A stretch of 64,000 nucleotides of DNA from Phyto melanocephala. Its lineage: Eukaryota > Arthropoda > Insecta > Diptera > Rhinophoridae. The stretch covers positions 81,285,797 to 81,349,796 of the forward strand of contig OW799233.1 in the NCBI GenBank assembly GCA_941918925.1, in the 5' to 3' direction. Below, piece by piece: positions 11,601 to 18,787 of this stretch (position 1 is the first letter of the stretch; every line of letters begins with the position of its first letter). The position numbers were made by a program, and so were the translations under genes. The notes beneath the pieces are model-generated. The model saw only the letters and a list, made by a program, of their open reading frames with translations, was not told the DNA's origin and searched no databases.

Positions 11601-14600
11601 AAAAAATATATCACTATATCTTATCTCTAATTAGTGATAAGAAGGGGTAATAATTTGTTAATAGATTGGTACCAGAAACCTACTTCATCTGGAAGAATCA
11701 TAAATTATTATTTGAAACGCCCCTAGGGAATTGTTATTAATACGCAAAGAATTTAATTGAGAGAGGTTTAAAGATTAGTGATATAAAATTTCATAGAAAG
11801 AATATAGAAAATATCAAAAATATTTTAGATGATAATAATTATCCAATCCAGGGGCCAAATTACGGCATTCGATATCGATCAAAAATGATAGAATTCTTAT
11901 TAGAATCCAATACAAAATGTAAGGAAAACTTTCATGTTCGATTGAATTTTCGATCGATATCGAATGCCGTAATTTGGCCCCAGGTAATTTGTAGATTGAT
12001 AAAACAATATAAAAATAGGAAAAATTGTAGCACAAGATTGACAACTAAACCTAAAATTAATTTTATAAATCATTAACTTAGACCCTCTTTTATCTGAAAG
12101 ATTGAAAAACCAAAAAAAATTTACGAGTATAACACGCTTGGTAGACCATTTTGTAAAACAAAAGATAAAATATATAAATTTCAAATGTCTAATTTAGTGT
12201 ATAAAATACCATGTAATGGTAATGATACTGAGAGTTGTGACAAGGTTTATGTAGGAACAACAAAAAATAAATTGAAAACTAGAACTGCTGGACATAGATC
12301 CGATCAGAAACACAGGAACACTCAATTGACACAAAAAAAAACAGCATTATCATTACATTGCGCTAATTCAAATCATTATATAGATTTCAATAATACATTT
12401 ATTTTAAACAAAGAAAATAATTACAGACGTAGAAATATGTAAGATATGTTACAAATTATTAAAGTACCACCTACACAGAGAATTAACTATAAGACTGATA
12501 CTGCAAATTTTGCCCAAAATTATAGATTCTTAGTTAATAAGATCTAAAAAGGGTAGTCTTAGAATGTTATTTTTGTAAATTATTAGTATATAATATGTAA
12601 ATGAATTATTTTTGTTTGTTTGTATATTTCAAAAATTGTTTATATTGAAAAAATATTTTGCCGCCTTTTTTACAAAATAGTTTTTTAAACATACACCAAA
12701 GACTACTGTACAACACAATAAACTTTATACAAAAGATGAAAAGGTGAAATGCACCCGAGTACCTGATAGAACAATTAAGATATGTTGGAGACGCTCAACC
12801 ATATGGTTTACGGAATTCGAATGATTTCAGATTACAACGTTATGATACCAGCTCTATGTAAAGATCTTTATTTTATAAAGGATCAAGAATTTAAAACATG
12901 ATGCTAAATGACATTAAAAATGAAATTAATTACAATGTTTTTAGAAGAAAAAGTGTAACTTTTATAAGAAATGTACATAATTAGAGTTTTAAAATGGTTT
13001 TTGTATTAATATTGTTTTGTAATAATTTAATTTTAATTATATATGTAATTTAAAAGTATTTTAAATACTACTAATAAATAAATAATAATAAAAAAAAATA
13101 ATTTAAAATTGTTATTTTTTTATAAAATTTGTATATTACCCTGAAGAAGCTACCCATTGTTTGGTAGCGAAATATTCGTTACAATAAATAATTTTTTATA
13201 AAAAACCAAAATAGTGATCTCAAGCTTGGATAAATATCATATATAATCAATAAAAAGAGCAAGAAATTTAGACGATATCAATAAATATATCTTACTAATA
13301 TAATAAATGTGAATGTTTGGATATTTGTTACTCAATCACGCAAAAACGGCTGAACTAAATGACATACACACATATGTAGATAGATAACAACCTAGATTAA
13401 CACATAGGATACTTTTTAACACGATAACCAGGCGAAGTCATTGCCAAACTCATCATCACAGCCTAAACGGCTTTTTTGTTTTGCAAAATTTTTTTAGTTT
13501 TGACTTTTCTTTTTTATTTTAAAATTCAAATTGATAATCCTACTAATATAACAAATGTGAACGTTTGTATGTTTGGATAAATTTGACAAACATATAAATA
13601 GCAATCTAGGTTAATACTAAGTCTTCCTTTTATCTCTATAACTATGCAGACGAAGTGGCGGGCACAAGCTAGTTTTGAATAAAAAGGTCTTAGACAAGGT
13701 GTATTGTCTTATAAAACACCTTCGACTTATAGGTACATGGATTATCTTGCTTTTGATAGTAAAATTCATCATTATTATATGAAATTGATTCTTGCTTCAT
13801 TATGTTTTAAATGAACTTTACATTTTAACTGGATTATAAATCATATTTATGGAATATAAATTTACGAACACATAGTTTACCTCTTTCTTTTTCGATTTTT
13901 TCTTCTTCACGACGGCGCTGTGCTTCCTGGTGCTTTTGCCAATTAGCACGATACTTCACCTGATCGAGTACAAGATTCATACTTGATCGTCCCTGATTGC
14001 TTTCGGCTCTCAGTTTGCCAAGTAAATCCTTTGGTGGAATTAAAATCTTAGTATACTGTTCTAAAAGCTTAGTAAAGTATTGAAAGAGAGAATGTTGTGG
14101 ACGCAGAAAATCAAATTGAAAATTGCGTTGTTCTCGATTCATTAAATTTGTTAAAAATTGACGACCATTACGAGCAACGAATTGAGCAGTTAGCTTGACA
14201 ATATCTCTATAAATAAACATTTTATAAAAATTACGTTATAAAAATATATTTTTATATACAAATCTAGTGCTGAAATAGATGGTGGATCCGCAATAAATTC
14301 AAAATCTTGTGGAGGTTCTTTTGGTACAAATTGTTGTTCGGCAACTTGTTTTAGAAGTTCTTGTTGCTTTTGTTGTGCTGCGCTAGTTACGGACAATTGT
14401 TTAATTCCACTTACAATACTTGGAGCACTAGCATCTGTTGATTTAAAACAATGTATTTAAAAATAAACATTTTTTCAACTATAATTACTGTACCCTTTCC
14501 TTCCCTAAATTCGTTTACTTTATGTCTGTAGTAAGCATGATATGGATCCCCAGAACTCAAGAAGTTAAACTTAGGGTTACCCAGCTCATTTTGACGGATA

Positions 14601-14822
14601 CGTGCCTCAAATTCTGGTCCATTACGTGCCACAAAACTTGCAGTTTTATCAACAATATCTATTTTACACAAATTAATTAAGCATGGATAACAAAAAATGT
14701 AAATGCTTAAAAAACATACTTCTAACCTCCGGTGGAGGATAAATTATGCCAATGATAGGTCCAGACATAGACTTCGATTGATTGATAGTATCCACCGTCA
14801 CATCTGCTTCGACTGGTGCCAT
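2503..14822 (-). CDS. Sf3a1: Splicing factor 3A subunit 1 (SF3a120/Prp21), 3' end missing
   Basis: Nuclear U2 snRNP protein. SF3A1 joins SF3A2 and SF3A3 in the SF3a complex that turns 15S U2 snRNP into the 17S form needed for branch-site recognition. Eight exons read from right to left: 14720-14822, 14494-14658, 14260-14434, 13881-14206, 4068-4912, 3026-3272, 2750-2955, 2503-2676. Every junction is GT-AG and keeps phase, giving 747 codons. The order is: short acidic N-terminus, SURP1 (exon 2), linker, SURP2 (exon 4), the acidic and SF3A3-contact region ending in the ITGEKIPASK and AERRTDIFGV blocks (exon 5), a His/Gln/Pro-rich stretch (exon 6), a Pro-rich stretch and KKLRSED patch (exon 7), and the first two thirds of the ubiquitin-like domain (exon 8). 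The human protein is 793 residues, so about 40 C-terminal residues are missing; their exon should lie left of position 1. Identification is very secure. Confidence 0.96.
2750..2955 (-). CDS. Sf3a1: Sf3a1 exon 7 (Pro-rich, basic patch)
   Basis: Encodes PPFSVPSYMAPLAPTAGG through DDEPPNKKLRSEDNLVPESE. The NKKLRSED patch matches the family's basic segment before the ubiquitin-like domain. Phase 1 to 0; donor CACAAG|GTACTT. Confidence 0.92.
3026..3272 (-). CDS. Sf3a1: Sf3a1 exon 6 (His/Gln-rich)
   Basis: Starts VKGLLPDEEKEKIGPKPVGG, which follows exon 5 exactly as in the animal family. It then turns into a low-complexity run of His, Gln and Pro where the vertebrate protein is proline-rich, and ends MMQMRPPPIM. 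The donor is ATGC|GTAAGA, phase 1. Confidence 0.93.
3426..4033 (+). mobile_element. Mariner/IS630-like deletion derivative, TA target site
   Basis: A 608-bp element in Sf3a1 intron 5. Ends are inverted: AAGGGTGGTTAAATTTTAAG at the left and the complement of AAGGATGGTTAACTTTTAAA at the right. A TA dinucleotide stands on both sides (3424-3425 and 4034-4035). From the ATG at 3538 it reads MKRYTIEQCVKVIKAYYENG and a helix-turn-helix ending STIGRIVKNI, like the N-terminus of IS630/mariner-type transposases. Near the right end it reads CRRGRGGHFADILFHT, like a transposase C-terminus. The catalytic middle is gone, so it is non-autonomous. A sister copy lies at 58000-58621. Confidence 0.85.
4068..4912 (-). 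CDS. Sf3a1: Sf3a1 exon 5 (central region)
   Basis: Encodes YAQIDWHDFVVVETVDYQ, the conserved GNFPPPTTPEEVGARVL block, an acidic stretch (IESDDEDSQD), the ISPITGEKIPASK and RIGLLDPRWVEQRD blocks, and LKQLAERRTDIFGVGDEE. The exon is 845 nt, phase 1 to 0. The codons before the first internal Met (4865) belong to the exon. Confidence 0.95.
4985..5150 (+). repeat. Helitron-like short fragment
   Basis: Matches the sequences at 13290-13430 and 28760-28840/29738-29790: TTTGTTACTCAATCACGCAA, AAAACGG.TGAACGGA, then CCTAGATTAACACATAGG. It is a dispersed family with the look of non-autonomous Helitrons. No coding capacity. Confidence 0.6.
5160..6840 (+). pseudogene. Degenerate LOA/I/R1-type LINE ORF2
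   Basis: Remains of a non-LTR retrotransposon ORF2, read in several shifted frames with many stops. In order: a pre-RT segment (NRYKGDIRRAKRYSWIKFSK), start of the reverse transcriptase (VIFIPKTFRTGHSKPKDFRL), an RT block in another frame (SGAQHAYLKGMSVESTLYDV), and an RNase H domain at 6500-6690 (FAILTDGSKIRGTGAGVYIE, with the first catalytic Asp visible). An RNase H after the RT is a feature of the I, LOA and some R1 groups. The catalytic YADD is not readable and the element is dead. The tails at 8-400 and 1994-2455 may come from the same family. Confidence 0.75.
6823..7300 (+). repeat. Family B repeat, internal fragment
   Basis: Matches interior parts of the family B repeats at 42.4-43 kb, 44.5-45.6 kb and 58.6-59.7 kb: AAATTTCATCATCATACCTC, TTTTAAATTTCATTAACAG, GTTATATGGGAGGTGGGC. 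It runs straight on from the LINE remnant. Noncoding. Confidence 0.65.
7480..7708. repeat. Foldback repeat (Penelope-terminal-like)
   Basis: An imperfect palindrome. The arm at about 7505-7595 (AATTCAGGCTTGAGTTCATA ... AGAATAATCTGAAAAATTAT) returns inverted at about 7615-7705. The small loop contains ACTCGGCTAGTGCCGGT. One arm with the same loop words is found at 32645-32800, where it is joined to a CTGATGA...GAAA hairpin of the kind seen in Penelope-like element ends. So this may be two head-to-head termini of a Penelope-like element. Confidence 0.6.
7709..8950 (+). mobile_element. Helentron-like (HINE-type) element with minisatellite
   Basis: The left end (ATCTATATATATAAAAATCA) and right end (TTATATATATAGAT) are inverted copies of ATCTATATATATAA. 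The left part has the 'hypersensitive' wording of Helentron leaders (AACTCAAGAACGGGCTCACC). From 8098 a block starts AGCCAAACCCGGCGCGCGTT, followed by six tandem units of about 121 bp and then a conserved tail (CACTCCCTGGTATGTGTACA ... GGAGTCTATAGCTAACACAC). Related elements lie at 41505-42231 and 60980-61487. No ORF. The layout of short inverted ends, conserved blocks and a central tandem array resembles the dipteran DINE-1/HINE group, but I cannot prove the assignment. Confidence 0.6.
8204..8850 (+). repeat. Minisatellite, six ~121-bp units
   Basis: Units begin with GGGCGTGGC.CTGCCCACTT, continue through GTCATGACAGCTCAATATGT and GCAAAGTTTCAGAAAAATCG, and end AGTGCAAGTACCTCAAAAT. Starts are near 8204, 8326, 8447, 8570, 8690 and 8813, so the period is 120 to 123 bp. 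Units differ by scattered point changes, so the array is old. GGGCGTGG and CCGCCCAC could pair to a short hairpin in each unit. Confidence 0.85.
9372..10145 (+). pseudogene. hAT transposase remnant (BED finger) with one terminus
   Basis: From the ATG at 9407 it reads MSEVWNYFQKVDNAAQCNIF and KGGSTSGLIRHLLLVHKI, a BED-type zinc finger in which the second cysteine has become Phe. The frame stops at 9736. After a one-base shift it continues (about 9737-9941) with SSQICDNLRFALVLDEWSSV, the start of a hAT catalytic domain, and then ends. The right side (10055-10142) is full of CCCGGGAATTCCCGGG palindromes and finishes in a TAGGGTTTGGGATTTCCCGG terminus (minus reading), like a hAT end. Most of the catalytic domain is missing, so the copy is dead. 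Confidence 0.75.
10200..10570 (+). pseudogene. Tc1-like transposase remnant
   Basis: Plus-strand translation in shifting frames gives the end of a DD34E transposase: EPKHISRLVERCLDAQNIM, a mutated PDHNPIENLW box read at about 10440-10470, then SKVEKRVE. The third catalytic acid region (NLW context) is recognisable, but the upstream domain is absent. Inside it a 45-bp piece (about 10233-10277) is repeated directly at 10278-10322. Confidence 0.7.
10573..10605. repeat. (TTTA)n microsatellite
   Basis: About seven TTTA tetranucleotides in a row. Confidence 0.9.
10606..11394. other. no recognisable gene
   Basis: AT-rich intronic sequence of Sf3a1. The 75-codon frame at 11063-11290 (plus) is rich in Gln, Asn and Arg and has no family signature. 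I see nothing else. Confidence 0.5.
11400..11495. repeat. Small foldback, relative of the MITE at 11851
   Basis: GGGCAAATTACGACATTTGA ... CGTGATCGAAAT at the left and TTTCGATCGTGATCGATGTC ... GTAAAG at the right form a degenerate palindrome. It resembles the perfect palindromic element 450 bp downstream. Confidence 0.55.
11640..12560 (+). pseudogene. Penelope-like element, RT end and GIY-YIG endonuclease
   Basis: The right part (12185-12442) encodes the GIY-YIG endonuclease of Penelope-like elements: LVYKIPCNGNDTESCDKVYV then GTTKNKLKTRTAGHRSDQ and, after LTQKKTALSLHC, NSNHYIDFNN. The usual G-I-Y is replaced by KVYVG, and the T.N.L..R..GH block is clear. After a stop (12440) the frame goes on with APPTQRINYKTD-like text to FLVNKI. 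Left of it, 11655-12070 reads as the end of the reverse transcriptase (PETYFIWKNHKLLFETPLG), broken by stops and by a 131-bp MITE. Penelope elements move by target-primed reverse transcription. This copy is 5'-truncated and dead. Confidence 0.8.
11851..11981. mobile_element. 131-bp palindromic MITE
   Basis: Perfect 30-bp inverted ends at 11851-11880 and 11952-11981 (GGGGCCAAATTACGGCATTC and so on to GATATCGATC). It interrupts the Penelope reading frame. No clear target duplication beyond a single base is seen. Confidence 0.8.
12735..13110 (+). pseudogene. LINE ORF2 tail with A-rich 3' end
   Basis: Reads NDFRLQRYDTSSM then KSLFYKG and NDIKNEINYNVFRRKSVTFI, a typical last stretch of a LINE ORF2, with stops and a frameshift. 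It ends in an A-rich (AATAAATAATAATAAAAA) tail at about 13070-13098, as expected for a 3' end. Confidence 0.6.
13135..13210 (+). ncRNA. Hammerhead-like hairpin of a Penelope-like terminus
   Basis: At 13141 the sequence runs CTGAAGA, A, GCTACC, an 8-nt loop, GGTAGC, GAAA. This is the order of a hammerhead core (CUGANGA, stem II, GAAA), but one extra A stands between the first core and the stem and I cannot place the cleavage triplet. A second hairpin with the same spacing is at 32807-32837 on the minus strand. Penelope-like elements are known to carry hammerhead motifs. Whether this one is active is not known. Confidence 0.4.
13290..13675 (+). mobile_element. Helitron-like non-autonomous copies
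   Basis: Two partial copies of one family: 13290-13520 (TTTGTTACTCAATCACGCAA, then CTCATCATCACAGCCTAAACGG... split by divergence) and 13535-13675 (TCCTACTAATATAACAAATG ... GGCGGGCACAAGCTAGT). The CTAGT end next to GGGCACAAG is what many animal Helitrons have at their 3' end. No coding capacity. Confidence 0.55.
13881..14206 (-). CDS. Sf3a1: Sf3a1 exon 4 (SURP2)
   Basis: Encodes the second SURP module (DIVKLTAQFVARNGRQFLTN, FDFLRPQHSLFQYFTKLL, YTKILIPP) and then a charged helix (RRREEEKIEKER). The donor GAAAGAG|GTAAAC opens a roughly 9-kb intron filled with mobile elements. Confidence 0.95.
14260..14434 (-). CDS. Sf3a1: Sf3a1 exon 3 (linker)
   Basis: Encodes a Gln-rich linker (AAQQKQQELLKQVAEQQ) and the conserved FEFIADPPSISALDL block just before SURP2. 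Enters in phase 1 and leaves in phase 2 (GATTT|GTATAT). Confidence 0.93.
14494..14658 (-). CDS. Sf3a1: Sf3a1 exon 2 (SURP1)
   Basis: Encodes the first SURP module: IVDKTASFVARNGPEFEARI, then NPKFNFL and DPYHAYYRHKV. Acceptor AAAATAG| and donor AAAGG|GTACAG keep phase 1 to 1. Confidence 0.94.
14720..14822 (-). CDS. Sf3a1: Sf3a1 exon 1 (start codon)
   Basis: Starts at the ATG at 14822-14820 and encodes MAPVEADV... through the conserved SGPIIGIIYPPPEVR block. The donor is AGAA|GTATG and the exon ends in phase 1; the split codon with exon 2 gives the Asn of RNIVDK. Only 66 bp separate the ATG from the target duplication of a hAT element, so the visible leader is short and AT-rich. Confidence 0.93.
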
Positions 14823-14896
14823 GTTTGTTTTAAAATTAAAGAACTTTTAGTTAAAAACAAAATGTATAAAAATTATTGTATAAAATTGCTATTAAT

Positions 14897-16827
14897 CAGA
14901 GAAACAAGTCGGTGTAAAAAGTCGGCGGCGGCGGCTAAGAAGAAAATTATCGGCGGAGGCTCATAGCCGACTAAAGCCGGCTACAAGCCGCCGGCTTTAA
15001 ATATATGTATATATTTTTATAAATTTTGAAAGTTATTTATCATATCGTATTTAAATAAAGAATTTTTTCTTATAAAAAAGGTTTAATAATATTTTTGTTG
15101 TCATAAACAAACAATTGCCTTTTTGCTGTTGTGGGGTGTAACCGGCTCCTTTTTGTATTAATGCATAAGCCTGAGGCGGAAAACGCCTATTCAGATGATG
15201 CTGACATTGTTGGAATTCCAAAACAAACGTCAGCAAACTTTGCCAGGTTTGGAAAGACCTATCGAAAAAACATCTTAAAAATAATTTAGTTTAAGTATTT
15301 ATATAAATCGCCAAAATATTTCCAACATTCCGAAATTGTACTTTGAAAAACTACCACTTTGGGTATTTTTTTCCAATTCCTCTTTTTTAGTTAATGATTC
15401 AATATAATAAGCAATATCTTTATTAAGTAATATTGTATTATTTTAGTCTTCCGATTCTGAGTCCGAGAAAACATTTCCTAACTTAATTTCTGACGCGAAA
15501 CAATTGTTAATATATCTTTGGCTCATTTTTAGCAAGAATAAGGTTATACCAAAAACGGTTACAATATAAAACACTGAAAAATAATGAATTTATCGGATGA
15601 GTCAAATTTGAATCAATCTAGATGAACACATCTCTGCCACCCACAAAAATATATATTTATATGTTTTCAAACTGTCAAATCATAAACATTATTTTTCTTT
15701 ATTTTTTTAAGTATTTTGACAGCTTGAAAATAAAAATGAGTAGCTTAAAATTGTCACCTTTGCGATAAGGGCTTACCTCTTCCATATTATTATATTTCGT
15801 TGCCATTTTTCAAATGTCTAAATCTTTTTAATAATCATAGATATTTGTGTTAATAAACATAAAATAGAAAAATATTTTTTTCATCCTAAATGTTAAATAA
15901 AAGAAATTTAAAATATATCTGTGTACATGAATGTAAGAAATGTTAGACGGCTACATATTTGAGCCGAATCAAGTCAGCGGCGGCTCGAACACACCAAAAA
16001 AGTCGGCGTCGACTCTTAGCCGGCTTTGAGCCAATCGAATGGTTTCTCTCAGTGATGGTATATGAGAATTTCAGTCTTGTGCCAAAACTTTAGCTAGAAA
16101 GTGCCAAAATATATTAAAAAGTGCCATAACATATATATACACATGTCTATTTAAAAAAATTAAATCAATTTATTCAGTTTTTTCTAGATTAATACATTTT
16201 ATAAAGATGAATTGATTATATACAAAAAAAATTTCAGACTCCAATATTTAAAAAATTTATACGGACAAATTATATATAACTATAATTATTTATTAAATAC
16301 ATACATATGTATTTAATATGTAATGTTTTTTGAGAATGAGAAACAAACGGACAGACGGACGGACATAGCTAGATCGTTATAAAATAAAACCCCGATTCAG
16401 AATATATATACTTTATGGGGTTTAAAATGGATATTTCGATGTGGTTCAAACAGAATGATAAAATGAATATACCCCCACCATTTTTTTTTGGTGGGTATAA
16501 AAAAGAGAGTTAAAAATTATCTTTCCTATCCAGTCATCTGATTAAATCCACCATGAACATGTAGGATATCATTCATTTTGAACTAATACTTTCAGAAACG
16601 GGATTTTGTGTCATTGTTGCAGTTTTTAGTAGTATTTACCATAGGGAGAAAAAGCATTTATTTCCTTTTAATTAAAAGTATATTTCTTCAAAAGTAAGTA
16701 AAATTATATTTTTATAATTTTTTGAAAAAGTGCCAAAATTTTATTGAGCGTGCCAAGGTGCCATTAAACAACTAATAGTGCCAAAAATGGCACGATTGTG
16801 CCACTTTTACCAACAGTGGTTTCTCTG
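14897..16827. mobile_element. hAT element (outer) with 8-bp target duplication
   Basis: Bounded by CTATTAAT at 14889-14896 and 16828-16835. The ends are CAGAGAAACAAGTCGG at the left and, inverted, CAGAGAAACCA at the right. Removing the nested element at 16050-16818 restores the right end as CAGAGAAACCATTCG. Just inside both ends is a GC-rich zone of GTCGGCGGCGGC / AGCCGGCTTTGAGCC repeats, very unlike the surrounding DNA. The interior (15000-15950) has no intact transposase; minus-strand scraps such as CQHHLNRRFPPQAYALIQKG are unassigned. The insertion is 66 bp upstream of the Sf3a1 ATG. Confidence 0.85.
16050..16818. mobile_element. hAT MITE nested in the outer hAT
   Basis: Flanked by GTTTCTCT at 16042-16049 and 16819-16826, the 8-bp duplication of the outer element's own end. 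The ends are CAGTGATGGTATATGAG and, inverted, CACTGTTGGTAAAAGTG. The subterminal regions carry many AGTGCCAAAA / TTTGGCACT words (for example 16079, 16096, 16119, 16729, 16788), a usual kind of transposase-binding array. A family B 3' tail (about 16335-16503, ending GGTGGGTATAAAA) sits inside. No ORF. Confidence 0.85.
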
Positions 16828-16874
16828 CTATTAATCACTAATAACCAGTGATGAGAGTTTAACATGCAAAAATA

Positions 16875-17150
16875 GGGTCTATGAAATAACTCCCACGAAA
16901 TAAGTCCCACTTTTAAAAACGAAATAAGTCCCACCAAAAATTGCTTAAAAAATGAAATAACTCTCACGAAATAAGTCCCACTTTTGAAAGCGAAATAGTC
17001 CCACCAAAATGAAATGATTTAAAAATGTACTTGAAATGAAATAACTCCCACTCAAAATGAAAAAACTCCAACTTGAATAATATATTTCTTAAATGAATTA
17101 AGTCCCACTTTCATAAACGAAATAAGTCCCACTTTTTCACTGTTTAATGC
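16875..17150 (+). repeat. Subterminal repeat array, left end of the MULE
   Basis: At least nine copies of a word near AAATAAGTCCCAC or AAATAACTCCCAC between 16881 and 17137, mostly in one orientation. A matching array in the opposite arm covers about 18835-19055. Confidence 0.85.
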
Positions 17151-17536
17151 GATTTCAAATAGAAAGTATTTGGCTCTTCGAAAAAAACACGTCGAATAAT
17201 ATGAATAATCAAAGCAGAGGAATAAAAAAGAAAAATCGTATGCAAGCTTGCAGAAGGCTTCTTAATGGAATGGATATTACGAATTTTGATAGAGTTCCAG
17301 AATTTATTATTAATTCTTTTTTCGGTCAAGGAACGTATAGAGAACGCCTACTAGTAACAACGTTTGGATTCGTAAATGGATTAAGTACAGATCAATTGTT
17401 CTTATTATTAAGATGGAAACCGTTTCGGAAGGACCATCAGATTAAAATTATCGACCTTTATAAATGGCTTGAAGATCCAGTGCATGGTAGACGGTATTGT
17501 AGTTTTAACGTTTCACGAATTCCAATTTCCTACTAA
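17147..17536 (+). CDS. Unknown 129-aa ORF in the MULE
   Basis: Intact open frame on the strand opposite to the transposase, converging on it. If the Met at 17198 (MNNQSRGIKKKNRMQACRRL) is the start, it is 112 residues. It begins with a basic stretch (GIKKKNRMQACRRL), followed by a compact region (LLVTTFGFVNGLSTDQLFLL, RWKPFRKDHQIKIIDLYKWL). I recognise no domain. Its position inside a well bounded element and its intact frame suggest a second element-encoded protein, perhaps DNA-binding, or a captured exon. No signal peptide or membrane segment is seen. Confidence 0.5.
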   Translation: MRFQIESIWLFEKNTSNNMNNQSRGIKKKNRMQACRRLLNGMDITNFDRVPEFIINSFFGQGTYRERLLVTTFGFVNGLSTDQLFLLLRWKPFRKDHQIKIIDLYKWLEDPVHGRRYCSFNVSRIPISY

Positions 17537-17859
17537 AAATATAATAAAACACATACTTACATACGAAATTATGTCAACAATTTTTTTTTAATATTCTTTT
17601 TCCAGTAGTTAAGTTCGGTACCTATTTGTACACATTTCTTTAAATTTTTTTTATTATAATAAGTATAAAGTAATTAATAACAAAAAAAGGAGAGCCATGA
17701 GAGATAAGGACAAAAATTATAGTTGTCCCTTTTACGAAATGTCCAATATATAAGTTTTTACATAAGAAAAAAATGAGAAATAAAGCCATAATGGCCTCAT
17801 ATTTCATGGCTCTATCGCACTCCTCCATAAAAAAAAATCATTTATTTATCAGATAAATA

Positions 17860-18787
17860 TTTGAAGGGTTTCATGAACTTCTGCACGACAGAATGGACAT
17901 ACTAGTTTACTGGTTTGATCAATTTTGTGAGTTTGCATTGTAAGACAGCATTCACTGCAAATTTTCAAGTGCTTACAAGGAAAAAATAAGATATTTGGCT
18001 GCCTTATGAAACAAACCACGCACATATTATTATTTATCGTATTCTAGTTGGTTTCAATATGGTTTAACGACTCGTCTTTAATGTCCTCTTCCAAATATGA
18101 TAATTCTTCAAAAAGATCTTCATCAGGCTCCATTTGTACAATTAAATTATTTTTTGATAACACCAGTTGGTCAAGGAATTTAGAAGGAGTTATAGTACCT
18201 TGTAAGAGATCATTCTTGAATTTCGAAATCATATCTGCTTTCAAAACACAGGACTTTTTAATACGCTTTTTTCCCACACTTCCATTGGTATTCGTCAATA
18301 GTTCAAATTTTCTTACTTTTTCAAATTCTTGCATCTGTAAAAATGCTACAAATTTGAAAAAGTAGCCTTCTTTGGAATGCTTTTTCCTATGACGCTATTG
18401 TAAGCTTCTATTGCAGACGTAGTGCGGATTTCAGAATCGAAAACTGAAAAGTTATGTGGACCGATCTGTAATAATGACAATGAAATCATAACACCTTTTA
18501 TGTAAAAAGGAATATTGTACCTTTTGCATCCATTGATTCTCAAAATATTTTATAAATGATTTGAATCTATCTAATGCGTTCAATTTTCCTAAATCTTCGG
18601 TTAGTAGTTGGAAGCTATCCGAAATGTGCATTCCAGGTAATAATGGAAGAGATAGAAACTTGTGATAAATTCTAGACGCTTCTTTATTTTGCCGAATATA
18701 TTGAGCGAGCCTTTTGTCCTTCATGGTTATGAATCGACGCAATGCCTGGCAATAATGGAACCAGCAACGGCAAAAATTATTAACCAT
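17860..18787 (-). pseudogene. MULE-type transposase C-terminal part plus RING finger
   Basis: Exon 18521-18787 reads CRCWFHYCQALRRFI, then LPLLPGMHISDSFQLL and YFENQWMQK, the helical region after the catalytic acids of MULE transposases. A 55-bp intron (18466-18520, GTACAA...TTACAG) follows, then IGPHNFSVFDSEIRTTSAIE and AYNSVIGKSIPKKATF; RTTSAIEAYNS corresponds to the family's RTNN.EGWH block. A one-base shift near 18359 leads to FVAFLQMQEFEKVRKFELL. A single in-frame TAG (about 18043) separates this from a C3HC4 RING finger (about 17880-18021): CVVC, then CKHLKICSEC, then CPFC. RING fingers usually act as ubiquitin ligases. The N-terminal DDE part is missing, so the copy is broken. Confidence 0.7.
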
